Below are positions 25,996-34,271 of a stretch of DNA of 44,124 bases, in pieces; the stretch's first letter is position 1, and each line of letters begins with the position of its first letter. Source of the DNA: an uncultured Muribaculum sp. GTDB taxonomy: Bacteria; Bacteroidota; Bacteroidia; Bacteroidales; Muribaculaceae. The notes beneath the pieces were generated by a model, which was given only the letters and a program-made list of their open reading frames with translations, was not told the origin of the DNA and ran no database searches. The translations under genes were made by a program, and so were the position numbers. The stretch lies in assembly GCA_910587665.1 (NCBI GenBank), contig CAJUMZ010000025.1, positions 1-44,124 of the forward strand, written 5' to 3'.

Positions 25996-28900
25996 ATGCC
26001 ACAACTGAATACAATACTCCGGTTCATAGCATTATTCATTGCTGTTCCGGTATGTTTTGCCGTTACGGCATCACCATTCTCACCGGCCATGACATATTTC
26101 AAGGAGATAAATGCCTCTCACGGATTGCCTGATAATCGCGTCAACGCAATTTGTGAGGATAAATTCGGATTCATCTGGATCGGTACATGGAATGGTCTTG
26201 CCTGCTATGACGGCAACACAATCCGCTCCTATCGCCATTATGACGACGATCCGGAATCGCTATGCAACAATATGGTAAGAGGACTATATGCCGCAAAGGA
26301 AGGGATATGGATAGCGACCGACAATGGAGTAGACTTTTTCAGCTTTGCAGATGGAAAATTTTGCCATGGCAAGGTGACAGGGGCTAAAGTCGCCGGCATA
26401 CAAGAGCTTTCAGCAAGGATATGTCGTGTAACAGGCATATCCGGCGGTCCGGTCTTTTGTGTTACAATAGGGGGGGAACTGCTTAAGCTGCAACAAGATA
26501 CCGACGGTTCACTCAATCATGGCATAAGAAATCCCATATTCCGTATTCTTCCCAAGCCTGAAAACAGGCGCTATGGGGATATCACTATTTTTGCCGATGA
26601 CAAGCTTATGGCATTGTCAAATGAAGGGATAACAGTCCTTTCTCCCGACGGGGAGCAGGAGCTGATACACAACAATATCCCACTGGGTTATGATACAAAT
26701 ATGAATATATACTGTGATAACAGAGATTCAAAGGTGTATGTGGGAAAAGGGCTCGGCTCATGGTCACGAACATATCGGATCATGAATGCGACCGGGAAAT
26801 TAAAGCACGACCCCGCACTTCCCTCCGTACAGGGACTCATGGCAGCCACGCGTTGCGGCGACAAAGTGTATCTTGCCTGTGACGGGACAGGACTGCACGC
26901 CATTGACGGCAACGGTAACATTGAGCATTACGGCAACGACAATTCAACGTTTAAGGCTGATGTATTCTATACGGTATGTGATGACAGCCGTGGCAACCTA
27001 TGGTGCGGCAGTTACCGCAACGGTGTCGGAATGCTCTCCCCGTCACTGAACAGATTCAATATTTTCAACAAAAGCTCAGGGCTGTCTCACGATATAGTGA
27101 CGGCTTCGGTCCGTGACGGAAACACCCTTTACCTCGGACTTGACGGCGGTGGCCTTGATGTATTCGACACAGCCACCGGCAGGCATGACAATTATAATAT
27201 GTCCAATTCCGGCATTCCGGGAAACAATGTAGTGAGCCTCGTTAAAGAAAATGACAAGCTTTACATGGCTGTATACTCATCGGGGCTGGCCGTTTTCGAT
27301 ATAAAAAACCATACATTCAGCATGCACAAGATCCCTGACGAGAATTTCCAGCGTCTGTGGGTATTACACCGCGACAAAATAGGGAAGCTCTGGATCGGCG
27401 GCGAAGGACTTCATATAATGAATCTGTCCACGGGCGAAATCACCACTCTTGACGGATGCAACAATCTGGCGGTGATGTCAATAAAAGAACGCGGAAATCT
27501 GATATATGTGGCTACTCGATTGGAAGGAGTAATCGTAATCGACAAAACCTCACTTGCTGTAAAAGCCCGTTACTCCGACCGGCCGACGGCCGACATACAC
27601 CTCCCATCGAGAAATGCGGATTTTCTCTCGGTTGACTCACGCGGACTGATTTGGGTAACCCTTGCGAGCAAAGGACTTTTCTCTATTGACCCTCGCTCCG
27701 AGAAAGTGTGTTCTTACAATGAACATCAAGGATTGACCGAGCCAAGGGTCCAGTCCATGATCGAGGATGAACATGGATGCATCTGGACCGGAACCGTCAA
27801 CGGACTTTATAAGTATGTCCGCAAATGGGACATGTTTCTCCGATACGGAGACGAGAGACTGCTTACAAGCTATTGCTCAAACGCTGCCGACATATCCGAC
27901 GGCATGATTTATCTGGGTACCGGAAAAGGTCTCGTATCCATCCCGGTAAATCGACCTGAAGTAATAAATGTCCCAAGGGAAGTAATCTTCACTGACCTGC
28001 AGATAATGTTGTCACCCAAAAAACACAGGACCCTGTTTACACGTGGAGAACGACGGGTAACCCTGACCCATGATGAAAATTTCTTCATAGCCAACTTCAC
28101 GGTTCCGGAAATGGTCAATGCCGAACAATTGTTGTTTGAGTACAGGCTTGACGGACTGGAAGAGATCTGGCGTACAGATGCAGGCCTGCGTGCCGCCACA
28201 TATACAAATATATCGCCGGGCGACTATACATTGCTTGTACGACATTCCCTGCCCGACGGTTCAATGACAGAGCCGGCACGTCTGATTATACAGATCCTCC
28301 CTCCATGGTATCTGACATGGTGGGCTTGGTTTCTTTGGCTCGTGCTTATAGCCGGAGCACTATTTTCGGCATACACCATATGGCGGCGTTTTTATGAAAA
28401 TAAGGAGAAGGCTCGCCTTGCCGAACTAAAGAACGAAGCCGACCGGAAACTCAATGAAATGAGGCTTGATTTTTATGTCAAGTTTACCCATGAATTAAGG
28501 ACACCCTGTTTTCTTATATCAGCACAAATGGAAGAAATGCTTGAATCTGAGAATCCTTATGTACCTGTAGGGCATCTCAGAGGTCCATATCGTAATTCCA
28601 TAAAGCTGACACGAATAATAAATCGGATAATTGATTTTCGTAAGATGGATTCGGGATCGTTCAGACTTGAGCCACGCAAAATAGAGGTCTGTGCCTTTTT
28701 TGGCGACCTTGTGCCGGATTATGAACAGCTATGCCATCATAAAGGTCTATCTTTCAATTATGTTCATGACATGCCGCCCATTGAGGCTGTCTTTGACCCG
28801 GACAAAATCGAACTCGTCGTGACCAACCTGATTTCAAATGCCTTCAAATATACGCATCGCGGAGGCTCGGTAATTCTACAAATCCGGAACTCTGATGATA

Positions 28901-29973
28901 ATATAATAATCAGCGTCACCGACACAGGCATTGGCATTGTCGAATCAAACAGAGAGGCAATATTCCAACCCTATTTTCGTAGTGAACGCGGACAAAAGGA
29001 ATGGAGAGGCGACGGAATAGGATTGTCCTTTGTCAAAGAACTCGTTGAAATGCACGGAGGTCACATAGAGCTACAATCCGAAGTGAATGTGGGGTCAACC
29101 TTTACTGTAATTATACCCAAACTACTTATACCCGCCCAACAATTGCCCGACCCAATTGACAGAGCCGATATTATATCTAATAAAACCCCGGAGCTTATAC
29201 CCGGCAATCCTACCGCAACCCGTGCCATGCTAATTGTCGATGACGATCCTGAAGTTATAAACCTTCTTGCGCGTACATTTTCTGACAACTATCGCATCGA
29301 ATATGCTTCTGATGGAATAGATGGACTTGAAAAAGCCCGGACAGGAGAGTATGATATTGTCATAACAGACTTACTTATGCCCGGTCTTGATGGTCACGCG
29401 CTCATAAGCGCATTGAAGTCTGACCCTCAAACCCGCAATATCAAGATAGTGGTATTCTCTTCATTGGCTTCAGAAAGCGATTATATAAAAGCTTATTCAG
29501 CGAAAGTTGATGCGTTCATTACCAAGCCATCCTCACTTAAGATACTTCGTGTAAGTGTGGATCGTCTTTTTGAAAAATCTGTCGATAGCGAAATGAATTT
29601 TTCAACCGTTAAGCCTATTACTGAAACATATACACGAGAAGAGCAACGCTTTATTTCTAAATGTCGCCGTATCATAGACGAAACTATGTGCGACGATAAC
29701 TTCGGCATAGAGCTTATTGCATCACGCCTATCCATGAGCCATTCTTCTTTATATAAAAAGATTCGTAAATTGACCGGACTATCGCTTGTCGAGTTCATCA
29801 ACGAATACCGCATATACAAAGCTGTTCAGCTTTTCCGCAATGGCAGCAGCAACGTGCAGGAAGTGGCAGCAAAGTGTGGCTTCCGCGACATAAAGACATT
29901 CCGCGAGACATTCAAGAGAAAAATGAATATGCCACCGAAACAATACATAAGCCAGATTACTCAAAGAAACTAA
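25996..29973 (+). CDS. Hybrid two-component system regulator (HTCS)
   Basis: 1325 residues, typical length. A signal/anchor helix is followed by a periplasmic two-bladed Reg_prop sensor (repeats such as GLPDNRVNAICEDKFGFIWIG, read in pieces as GLPDNRVNAI and GFIWIGTWNGL) and a Y_Y_Y domain near residue 700-760. One membrane segment lies at about 770-792 (TWWAWFLWLVLIAGALF). In the cytoplasm come HisKA with phospho-acceptor His832 (FTHELRTP), HATPase (NLISNAFKYT near 944, VTDTGIGI, GDGIGLSFVKEL), a receiver with Asp1125 (ITDLLMPG), and an AraC-type HTH (GIELIASRLSMSHSSLYKKI) at the end. Such proteins sense an oligosaccharide and activate the adjacent susC operon. It is divergent from susC, supporting that it controls this PUL. 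Confidence 0.95.
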   Translation: MPQLNTILRFIALFIAVPVCFAVTASPFSPAMTYFKEINASHGLPDNRVNAICEDKFGFIWIGTWNGLACYDGNTIRSYRHYDDDPESLCNNMVRGLYAAKEGIWIATDNGVDFFSFADGKFCHGKVTGAKVAGIQELSARICRVTGISGGPVFCVTIGGELLKLQQDTDGSLNHGIRNPIFRILPKPENRRYGDITIFADDKLMALSNEGITVLSPDGEQELIHNNIPLGYDTNMNIYCDNRDSKVYVGKGLGSWSRTYRIMNATGKLKHDPALPSVQGLMAATRCGDKVYLACDGTGLHAIDGNGNIEHYGNDNSTFKADVFYTVCDDSRGNLWCGSYRNGVGMLSPSLNRFNIFNKSSGLSHDIVTASVRDGNTLYLGLDGGGLDVFDTATGRHDNYNMSNSGIPGNNVVSLVKENDKLYMAVYSSGLAVFDIKNHTFSMHKIPDENFQRLWVLHRDKIGKLWIGGEGLHIMNLSTGEITTLDGCNNLAVMSIKERGNLIYVATRLEGVIVIDKTSLAVKARYSDRPTADIHLPSRNADFLSVDSRGLIWVTLASKGLFSIDPRSEKVCSYNEHQGLTEPRVQSMIEDEHGCIWTGTVNGLYKYVRKWDMFLRYGDERLLTSYCSNAADISDGMIYLGTGKGLVSIPVNRPEVINVPREVIFTDLQIMLSPKKHRTLFTRGERRVTLTHDENFFIANFTVPEMVNAEQLLFEYRLDGLEEIWRTDAGLRAATYTNISPGDYTLLVRHSLPDGSMTEPARLIIQILPPWYLTWWAWFLWLVLIAGALFSAYTIWRRFYENKEKARLAELKNEADRKLNEMRLDFYVKFTHELRTPCFLISAQMEEMLESENPYVPVGHLRGPYRNSIKLTRIINRIIDFRKMDSGSFRLEPRKIEVCAFFGDLVPDYEQLCHHKGLSFNYVHDMPPIEAVFDPDKIELVVTNLISNAFKYTHRGGSVILQIRNSDDNIIISVTDTGIGIVESNREAIFQPYFRSERGQKEWRGDGIGLSFVKELVEMHGGHIELQSEVNVGSTFTVIIPKLLIPAQQLPDPIDRADIISNKTPELIPGNPTATRAMLIVDDDPEVINLLARTFSDNYRIEYASDGIDGLEKARTGEYDIVITDLLMPGLDGHALISALKSDPQTRNIKIVVFSSLASESDYIKAYSAKVDAFITKPSSLKILRVSVDRLFEKSVDSEMNFSTVKPITETYTREEQRFISKCRRIIDETMCDDNFGIELIASRLSMSHSSLYKKIRKLTGLSLVEFINEYRIYKAVQLFRNGSSNVQEVAAKCGFRDIKTFRETFKRKMNMPPKQYISQITQRN

Positions 29974-30010
29974 TGGAAGTTTTTGCATATTGTCTGTAAC
30001 TATCGCAATC

Positions 30011-30832
30011 TTATTTGAGTTTTTTGTATTCTTCGTCGGTGACTGTCTCAAGCCATTCGTTAGAGGCGTTTTCACCGGGAATCTCAAACGCGAGATGAGC
30101 AAACCAACTGTCGGCTGCAGCCCCGTGCCAGTGTTTCACGTTGGCGGGAATATGGATGACCGTACCGGGGAGTATCTCCTGTGCGGGTTTCCCTTCCTCC
30201 TGATACCATCCGCGCCCGGAAACGCCTACGAGCATCTGACCGCCTCCGCTTGTGGCACGATGTATATGCCAGTTGTTGCGGCAACCCGGCTCAAAAGTAA
30301 CATTCGAGAACGGAATCTGCGAGTCGGAGATACGGGCAAGGTAACTGTTGCCTTGAAAGTATTTGGCGTATGCAGTGTTAGGTTCGCCGATAGGAAAAAT
30401 CATGGAGCGTTGGAATGCTGCTTTTGCATCATCACCTTTTATGTCATCATTCCACACATCCTTAGCAAGACGGAACGCCGCCCACGCTTTCGGCCATCCG
30501 GCATAAAATGCGATATGGGTAATTATCTCCGCTATCTCCGTGCGGGTAATACCGTTTTTCTTAGCCTCCTGAAGATGGAACGTCAACGAATTGTCGGTTA
30601 TGCCCTGACTGATGAGCGAGGTGACTGTGACGAGGCTCCGGTCACGCAGCGAAAGAAGATCATTGCGGCTCCACACCTCACCAAAAAGAATGTCGTCATT
30701 GAGATGTGCGAATTCCGGAGCAAACTCTCCGAGTTGCTGACGACCGGCTGTCTGAACTATTTTTTGCTGTGCCATAATATTTGTTGTTAAAAAGCTGAAT
30801 AACAGTATCGTGATTATCTTATTCATTTTCAT
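30011..30832 (-). CDS. Exported carboxymuconolactone decarboxylase-cupin fusion protein
   Basis: 273 residues. The N-terminus is signal-peptide-like (MNKIITILLFSFLTTNIMAQ). Residues about 35-120 are a carboxymuconolactone decarboxylase (AhpD-like) domain (FGEVWSRNDLLSLRDRSLV, HLQEAKKNGITRTEIAEII), but without the CxxC pair of peroxidase-type members. Residues about 165-255 are a cupin with metal-type residues WHIH ... GGGQ ... KHWHGA; Gln replaces the usual Glu, as in cupin hydroxynitrile lyases, here with a longer loop. The ATG overlaps the stop of the flavin reductase gene in an ATGA. It is the last gene of the redox operon. The reaction is unknown; oxidation-state or electrophile chemistry is inferred from the neighbours. 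Confidence 0.85.
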   Translation of the reverse strand: MKMNKIITILLFSFLTTNIMAQQKIVQTAGRQQLGEFAPEFAHLNDDILFGEVWSRNDLLSLRDRSLVTVTSLISQGITDNSLTFHLQEAKKNGITRTEIAEIITHIAFYAGWPKAWAAFRLAKDVWNDDIKGDDAKAAFQRSMIFPIGEPNTAYAKYFQGNSYLARISDSQIPFSNVTFEPGCRNNWHIHRATSGGGQMLVGVSGRGWYQEEGKPAQEILPGTVIHIPANVKHWHGAAADSWFAHLAFEIPGENASNEWLETVTDEEYKKLK

Positions 30833-31821
30833 TTGATATAATTGTTCAACGTATTTGCAGGATTGACTACATTTTGGTCTGACAACACGAGGTCTTTGAC
30901 CATGTGCAGTGTACCCTGTTTGTATTTTTGGAAATGCGGTGATGCTATATGCTTCTCGTAAACCTCCTTGCTTGCGTATGTTTCAAGTATTGTAATCCTG
31001 CAAAGATTATCTTTTTCCTGAACGGCATACATTGTCAGCACTCCCGGCTCGGTACGAAGCGATATTTCGCCTACCTCGCGGGCATATTCAAGATATTCCT
31101 CAAGAAATTGGGGATATACCTCTATCTTGGAAAGTCGGACAATACCGTCGGAAGCCATTGGCTGCTTATAGCACATACCTGTTTCCGGTTTGAGATTGAG
31201 GCATTCGCCTATCACCTCGCCGGTGGCAAGATAGGAATATGTAGGGAACTCGAACAGTACGGGTTTCAAGCGGGAGTAATCAAGACTGCCGTCTTGCGTA
31301 AGGACTTCCGGCGATGCGTATGTATTGGCGACAGTGCATATAAAATTGTCGAAGCTCTCTGATTCCTGAATATCCACCACATCACACTCCATAGTCAAAG
31401 GCGATGCTTCAATTATCGGTGTGCCGTTTTCACCGATATGGTAATCGAACACTTCGGATTTGTCAACATCATGTCCGCTGACGCTGCCAACGTAATCGGC
31501 TTTCGGCAGCATTTCACGGCTGACGAGATTGATCGACAGCTTTTTTGCCTCCTTGATTCCTTGATTGGTGTAATGCTTGTTGCTCATGCTGACAAGTATG
31601 CGGTTATGGCCGATTATTCCTGTGTGACCGACAACAAGCCAGTTCACTTTGCCATCGACGTAAGCCCCGACAACAGTCATAGGCTTCGGGTACAATGCCA
31701 ATATGTTGCCTATATTTTTCTTTTCCATTTCAGAATAGTTTTGTTTGGCTGACACCTTTAATGTTAATAAAAACATTACGATAGCGAAAATAAATTTTAA
31801 GAATCTTACTGATATTGTCAT
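30829..31821 (-). CDS. Flavin reductase domain fused to antibiotic biosynthesis monooxygenase (ABM) domain
   Basis: 330 residues. Residues about 37-220 are an FMN-binding flavin reductase-like split barrel (NILALYPKPMTVVGAYVDGK, NWLVVGHTGIIGHNRILVS). Residues about 232-315 are an ABM ferredoxin-like domain (LSKIEVYPQFLEEYLEYARE, ITILETYASKEVYEKHIASP). The first 25 residues form a good signal peptide (FAIVMFLLTLKVSA). An internal ATG at 31728 (MEKKNIGN) would give a cytoplasmic form, which is the usual layout of such domains. The upstream start at 31821 overlaps the acetyltransferase stop codon in an ATGA, so translational coupling supports the exported form. Reduced flavin from one domain could feed oxidation chemistry, but the substrate is unknown. 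Confidence 0.85.
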   Translation of the reverse strand: MTISVRFLKFIFAIVMFLLTLKVSAKQNYSEMEKKNIGNILALYPKPMTVVGAYVDGKVNWLVVGHTGIIGHNRILVSMSNKHYTNQGIKEAKKLSINLVSREMLPKADYVGSVSGHDVDKSEVFDYHIGENGTPIIEASPLTMECDVVDIQESESFDNFICTVANTYASPEVLTQDGSLDYSRLKPVLFEFPTYSYLATGEVIGECLNLKPETGMCYKQPMASDGIVRLSKIEVYPQFLEEYLEYAREVGEISLRTEPGVLTMYAVQEKDNLCRITILETYASKEVYEKHIASPHFQKYKQGTLHMVKDLVLSDQNVVNPANTLNNYIK

Positions 31822-32378
31822 ATTGTCTTTATGAATTTTGCCGGGACACCGCCTACAACCGTGTTTTCGGGAACATCCTTTGTAACAACCGCACCGGCGG
31901 CAATGACCGCGTTATCTCCGATGGTCACCCCTTGCAGTATTGTGGCATTAGAACCGATCCATACATTTTTACCTAAAATTATGGGAGCGGGATAGGTATG
32001 TTTCCGGGTTTCAGGTGACAGACCATGATTGAGAGTGGCGAAAACTACATTATGCCCTATCTGACAGCCGTCACCGATAGTTATTCCGCCATGATCCTGA
32101 AAATGGCAGCAGGCGTTGATAAACACGTTTTCTCCAATGGTGATATTTTTGCCGAAATCACTGTAAAACGGAGGAAATACCCGCAGGGTATCCGGTACCT
32201 TATAACCCATAAGGGCAGACAGCAATCTCCTGACCTCGGAGGGAGTGTGATACGAACCGTTCAGTTCAAATGTGACACGCCTTGCCTCGTCGCTTTTTTC
32301 ATCCATAAAGCGGTGGATTTCATCAGTGTCAAGTGCCTTGCGGGTTTTGACAAATGCTTTGAAGTTTTCTATCGTCAT
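31818..32378 (-). CDS. Hexapeptide-repeat sugar O-acetyltransferase (maltose acetyltransferase-like)
   Basis: 186 residues, typical length. The C-terminal half is a left-handed beta-helix with hexapeptide repeats (ITIGENVFI, ITIGDGCQIGHNVVF, IILGKNVWIGSNATI, VTIGDNAVIAAGAVV). The catalytic His is probably in ATLNHGLSPE. The end, GGVPAKFIKTI, is the usual close of this family. It transfers an acetyl group from acetyl-CoA to a small sugar or similar acceptor in the cytoplasm. Both ends overlap neighbours by ATGA (32375-32378 and 31818-31821), so it is tightly coupled to the redox genes. The acceptor is unknown. Confidence 0.92.
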   Translation of the reverse strand: MTIENFKAFVKTRKALDTDEIHRFMDEKSDEARRVTFELNGSYHTPSEVRRLLSALMGYKVPDTLRVFPPFYSDFGKNITIGENVFINACCHFQDHGGITIGDGCQIGHNVVFATLNHGLSPETRKHTYPAPIILGKNVWIGSNATILQGVTIGDNAVIAAGAVVTKDVPENTVVGGVPAKFIKTI

Positions 32379-32887
32379 TTTTCCGATACCTTAAATGTTA
32401 CTTTAATATCTCCGTCAACGCTGAGATGATTTATGCAGTCACCGTCAATATGCCCGATTTTAATCAAATCATCGCTATGCGACCATTCCTTGCAGAAAAT
32501 AGCCACGTTGCCCCAAGGTGCATAGATTGTAATATCGCCCGGAACAGGGGCGCAGCCGCGAGGCACGCCATTCAAGGTCAATGCCGGTTTCGGGTAAAAT
32601 ATCTTTTCGGTAGTGTTGTTGAAGTCGTTGAACGTTATCTCCAACGGCAGCCGTGAAAGCAAATCTCTTGCCGCGGCATTATCCTCCATTTTCGCTGTAA
32701 TGACGTGGTTGCCGATTATGATGTCCATATTTAAGGATACCTCGTCAGAGGATTCTTGTTCTTCATCGTCAGACGGTTCAATCGTTTCAACATGTTCCGG
32801 AATGGCGGGGTCGTCATTGGGTTCACCACAAGCTGCCGTTAAAATAATTGCCATACATAAAATGGGAATTAAAAATTTTATTTTCAT
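32375..32887 (-). CDS. Cyclophilin-like fold lipoprotein
   Basis: 170 residues from the ATG at 32887. The frame can be extended three codons to a TTG at 32896, but ATG is preferred and gives MKIKFLIPILCMAII with lipid Cys20 (LTAAC). The acidic stretch after Cys (GEPNDD, then EPSDDEEQESSDE) suggests surface or outer-membrane placement. The folded part (residues about 55-168) matches the small cyclophilin-like family: IIIGNHVITAKMEDNAAARD, YPKPALT, PVPGDITIYAPWGNVAIF and IGHIDGD. Cytoplasmic members are often found beside oxidoreductases; function is not established. The stop overlaps the acetyltransferase start by ATGA. Confidence 0.82.
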   Translation of the reverse strand: MKIKFLIPILCMAIILTAACGEPNDDPAIPEHVETIEPSDDEEQESSDEVSLNMDIIIGNHVITAKMEDNAAARDLLSRLPLEITFNDFNNTTEKIFYPKPALTLNGVPRGCAPVPGDITIYAPWGNVAIFCKEWSHSDDLIKIGHIDGDCINHLSVDGDIKVTFKVSEK

Positions 32888-32892
32888 AATTT

Positions 32893-33744
32893 TCAATTTT
32901 TACAGTCGATATTATAGAGCCGCTCTACTTCTGCCGGATCATGCAGGTCAAGTATCATATCATGCCCTGTATTCATTGCAGAGATAATATCCATATCTTT
33001 TTGTGTCAGCACAAAATCCCTGATAGAGAAATTTTCTATCATACGCTCCTTATGTACGGATTTCGGAATGGCTACGACACCACGTTGCAAATGCCAGCGT
33101 AATATTACTTGTGCGGCTGATTTTCCATACTTGTGTCCGATATTTGCCAACACAGGATTAGTGAATAATCCATTACGTCCTTCCGCAAATGGACCCCAAG
33201 CCTCGATTTGTATGCCGAGTCGCTGCATAATCTGCATTAGCTCGGTTTGTTGGGTATAAGGGTGTGTTTCTACTTGATTGACCGCAGGAATAATTTTGGC
33301 GTTATGGCATAAATCTATAAGTCTGTCCGGCTCAAAGTTACATACGCCGATTGCTCTTACGCGCCCTTCCGCATATATTTTCTCCATTGCCCTCCATGCT
33401 CCATAGTAGTCGCCGAATGGCATATGAATAAGGTAGAGATCGATATAATCCAGACCCAACCGGCAGAGAGAGTATTTATATGCTTGCAGTGTCTGCTCAT
33501 ATCCCATTTCGGAAATCCATGCTTTGGTTGTCACAAACAACTCTTCTCGATGAATACCGCTTTTACGGATAGCGGCTCCGACGGATTGTTCGTTCCCATA
33601 TACCGATGCGGTGTCAATCAGCCTATAACCGACGTTTATTGCGTCAGTAACAGCCTGTTCACACTCCGCCGTATCGGATATTTGAAAGACGCCGAAGCCC
33701 TGCATCGGCATCTTTATGTCATTATTTAATGTAACATATTCCAT
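32893..33744 (-). CDS. Aldo/keto reductase
   Basis: 283 residues from ATG 33744 (a GTG one codon earlier is open but less likely). NADPH-dependent carbonyl reductase, cytoplasmic. The catalytic tetrad is visible: Asp and Tyr in LIDTASVYGNEQS, Lys in VTTKAW and His in YLIHMPFG. Cofactor-loop motifs are IPKSVHKERMIEN. Length and sequence fit the DkgA-like group that reduces small aldehydes and ketones. It is the first enzyme of the operon, 5 bases before the cyclophilin-like lipoprotein gene. With the divergent AraC regulator, the arrangement recalls AraC-controlled aldehyde-reductase loci such as yqhC-yqhD-dkgA of E. coli. Confidence 0.93.
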   Translation of the reverse strand: MEYVTLNNDIKMPMQGFGVFQISDTAECEQAVTDAINVGYRLIDTASVYGNEQSVGAAIRKSGIHREELFVTTKAWISEMGYEQTLQAYKYSLCRLGLDYIDLYLIHMPFGDYYGAWRAMEKIYAEGRVRAIGVCNFEPDRLIDLCHNAKIIPAVNQVETHPYTQQTELMQIMQRLGIQIEAWGPFAEGRNGLFTNPVLANIGHKYGKSAAQVILRWHLQRGVVAIPKSVHKERMIENFSIRDFVLTQKDMDIISAMNTGHDMILDLHDPAEVERLYNIDCKN

Positions 33745-33789
33745 CACGTACTATTATAGAAAAGTCCTGCGGTTCATATCTGCCGGAAT

Positions 33790-34026
33790 TTATTGTTTTG
33801 TGAATTCGATTGCTGATGGGCGCATCCCCATATCCCTGAAAATTTCCATTTCATTAGGCGTTAGCCGAAATTCAGGTTGCCCTTCATCCGGTGTTGTAGT
33901 GATTATCCCCTCTTGCTCTAAGAACCGGGCGACAACACGGTTGGGGGTGGTGTGGTATCGCTGTGCCAGATAGTCCACTACCTCGTCCTCACAAATATTT
34001 TCGGGTAAAACAACTTTACTTTTCAT
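33790..34026 (-). CDS. Small protein of unknown function
   Basis: 78 residues, 45 bases upstream of the aldo/keto reductase gene and in the same direction. It is acidic, without a signal or membrane segment. DEVVDYLAQRYHTTPNRVVARF looks like a helical DNA-binding-like or ribbon segment (read as DEVVDYLAQRYHTTP and NRVVARFLEQEG), followed by RLTPNEMEIFRDMGMRPS. I have the impression that related small proteins occur in other Bacteroidales, but I do not recognise a named family. It may be the first gene of the redox operon. Confidence 0.65.
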   Translation of the reverse strand: MKSKVVLPENICEDEVVDYLAQRYHTTPNRVVARFLEQEGIITTTPDEGQPEFRLTPNEMEIFRDMGMRPSAIEFTKQ

Positions 34027-34213
34027 ATTTCTTACAAATTTTGATGTCGCAACCTTCAGCTCGCAACATCATCTAAGCGCATTTCGACGCTTGCGTTAGC
34101 GCGCGATGCCGCAGGCATTGATTGATGTTGCAAAATTACTGCCGCAGAACCGCATCGGCGTTTCACAATAACGGAATACCGTACCAATTTTACGGATATA
34201 CAGCCACCATTGC
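34027..34213. other. Structured intergenic region with repeated TTGATGTYGCAA motifs
   Basis: TTGATGTCGCAA at 34041-34052 and TTGATGTTGCAA at 34122-34133 are direct repeats; GCAACATCA at 34063-34071 is their inverse. The centre (34072-34117) is GC-rich with short stems (AAGCG/CGCTT, ATGCC/GGCAT). On the minus strand a -7-like box TAatTTTG lies at 34138-34131, so the block would form a structured leader for the small gene and the redox operon. Operator or RNA structure are both possible. Confidence 0.45.
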
Positions 34214-34244
34214 TTTGCCGGTTGGATTAAAATCAGTATCTTTG
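34214..34244 (+). promoter_or_regulatory. Promoter of the AraC regulator gene
   Basis: TTTG at 34214-34217, a 19-base spacer, and TAtcTTTG at 34237-34244 form a full Bacteroidetes promoter. The predicted start site is about 20 bases before the ATG at 34272. Confidence 0.7.
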
Positions 34245-34271
34245 CAACTGTAAATCAGCATTGTATATTAA

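Noticed and set aside
33790..34026. Small protein as the antitoxin of a toxin-antitoxin pair
   Set aside because: No toxin-like partner is adjacent; the next gene is an aldo/keto reductase.
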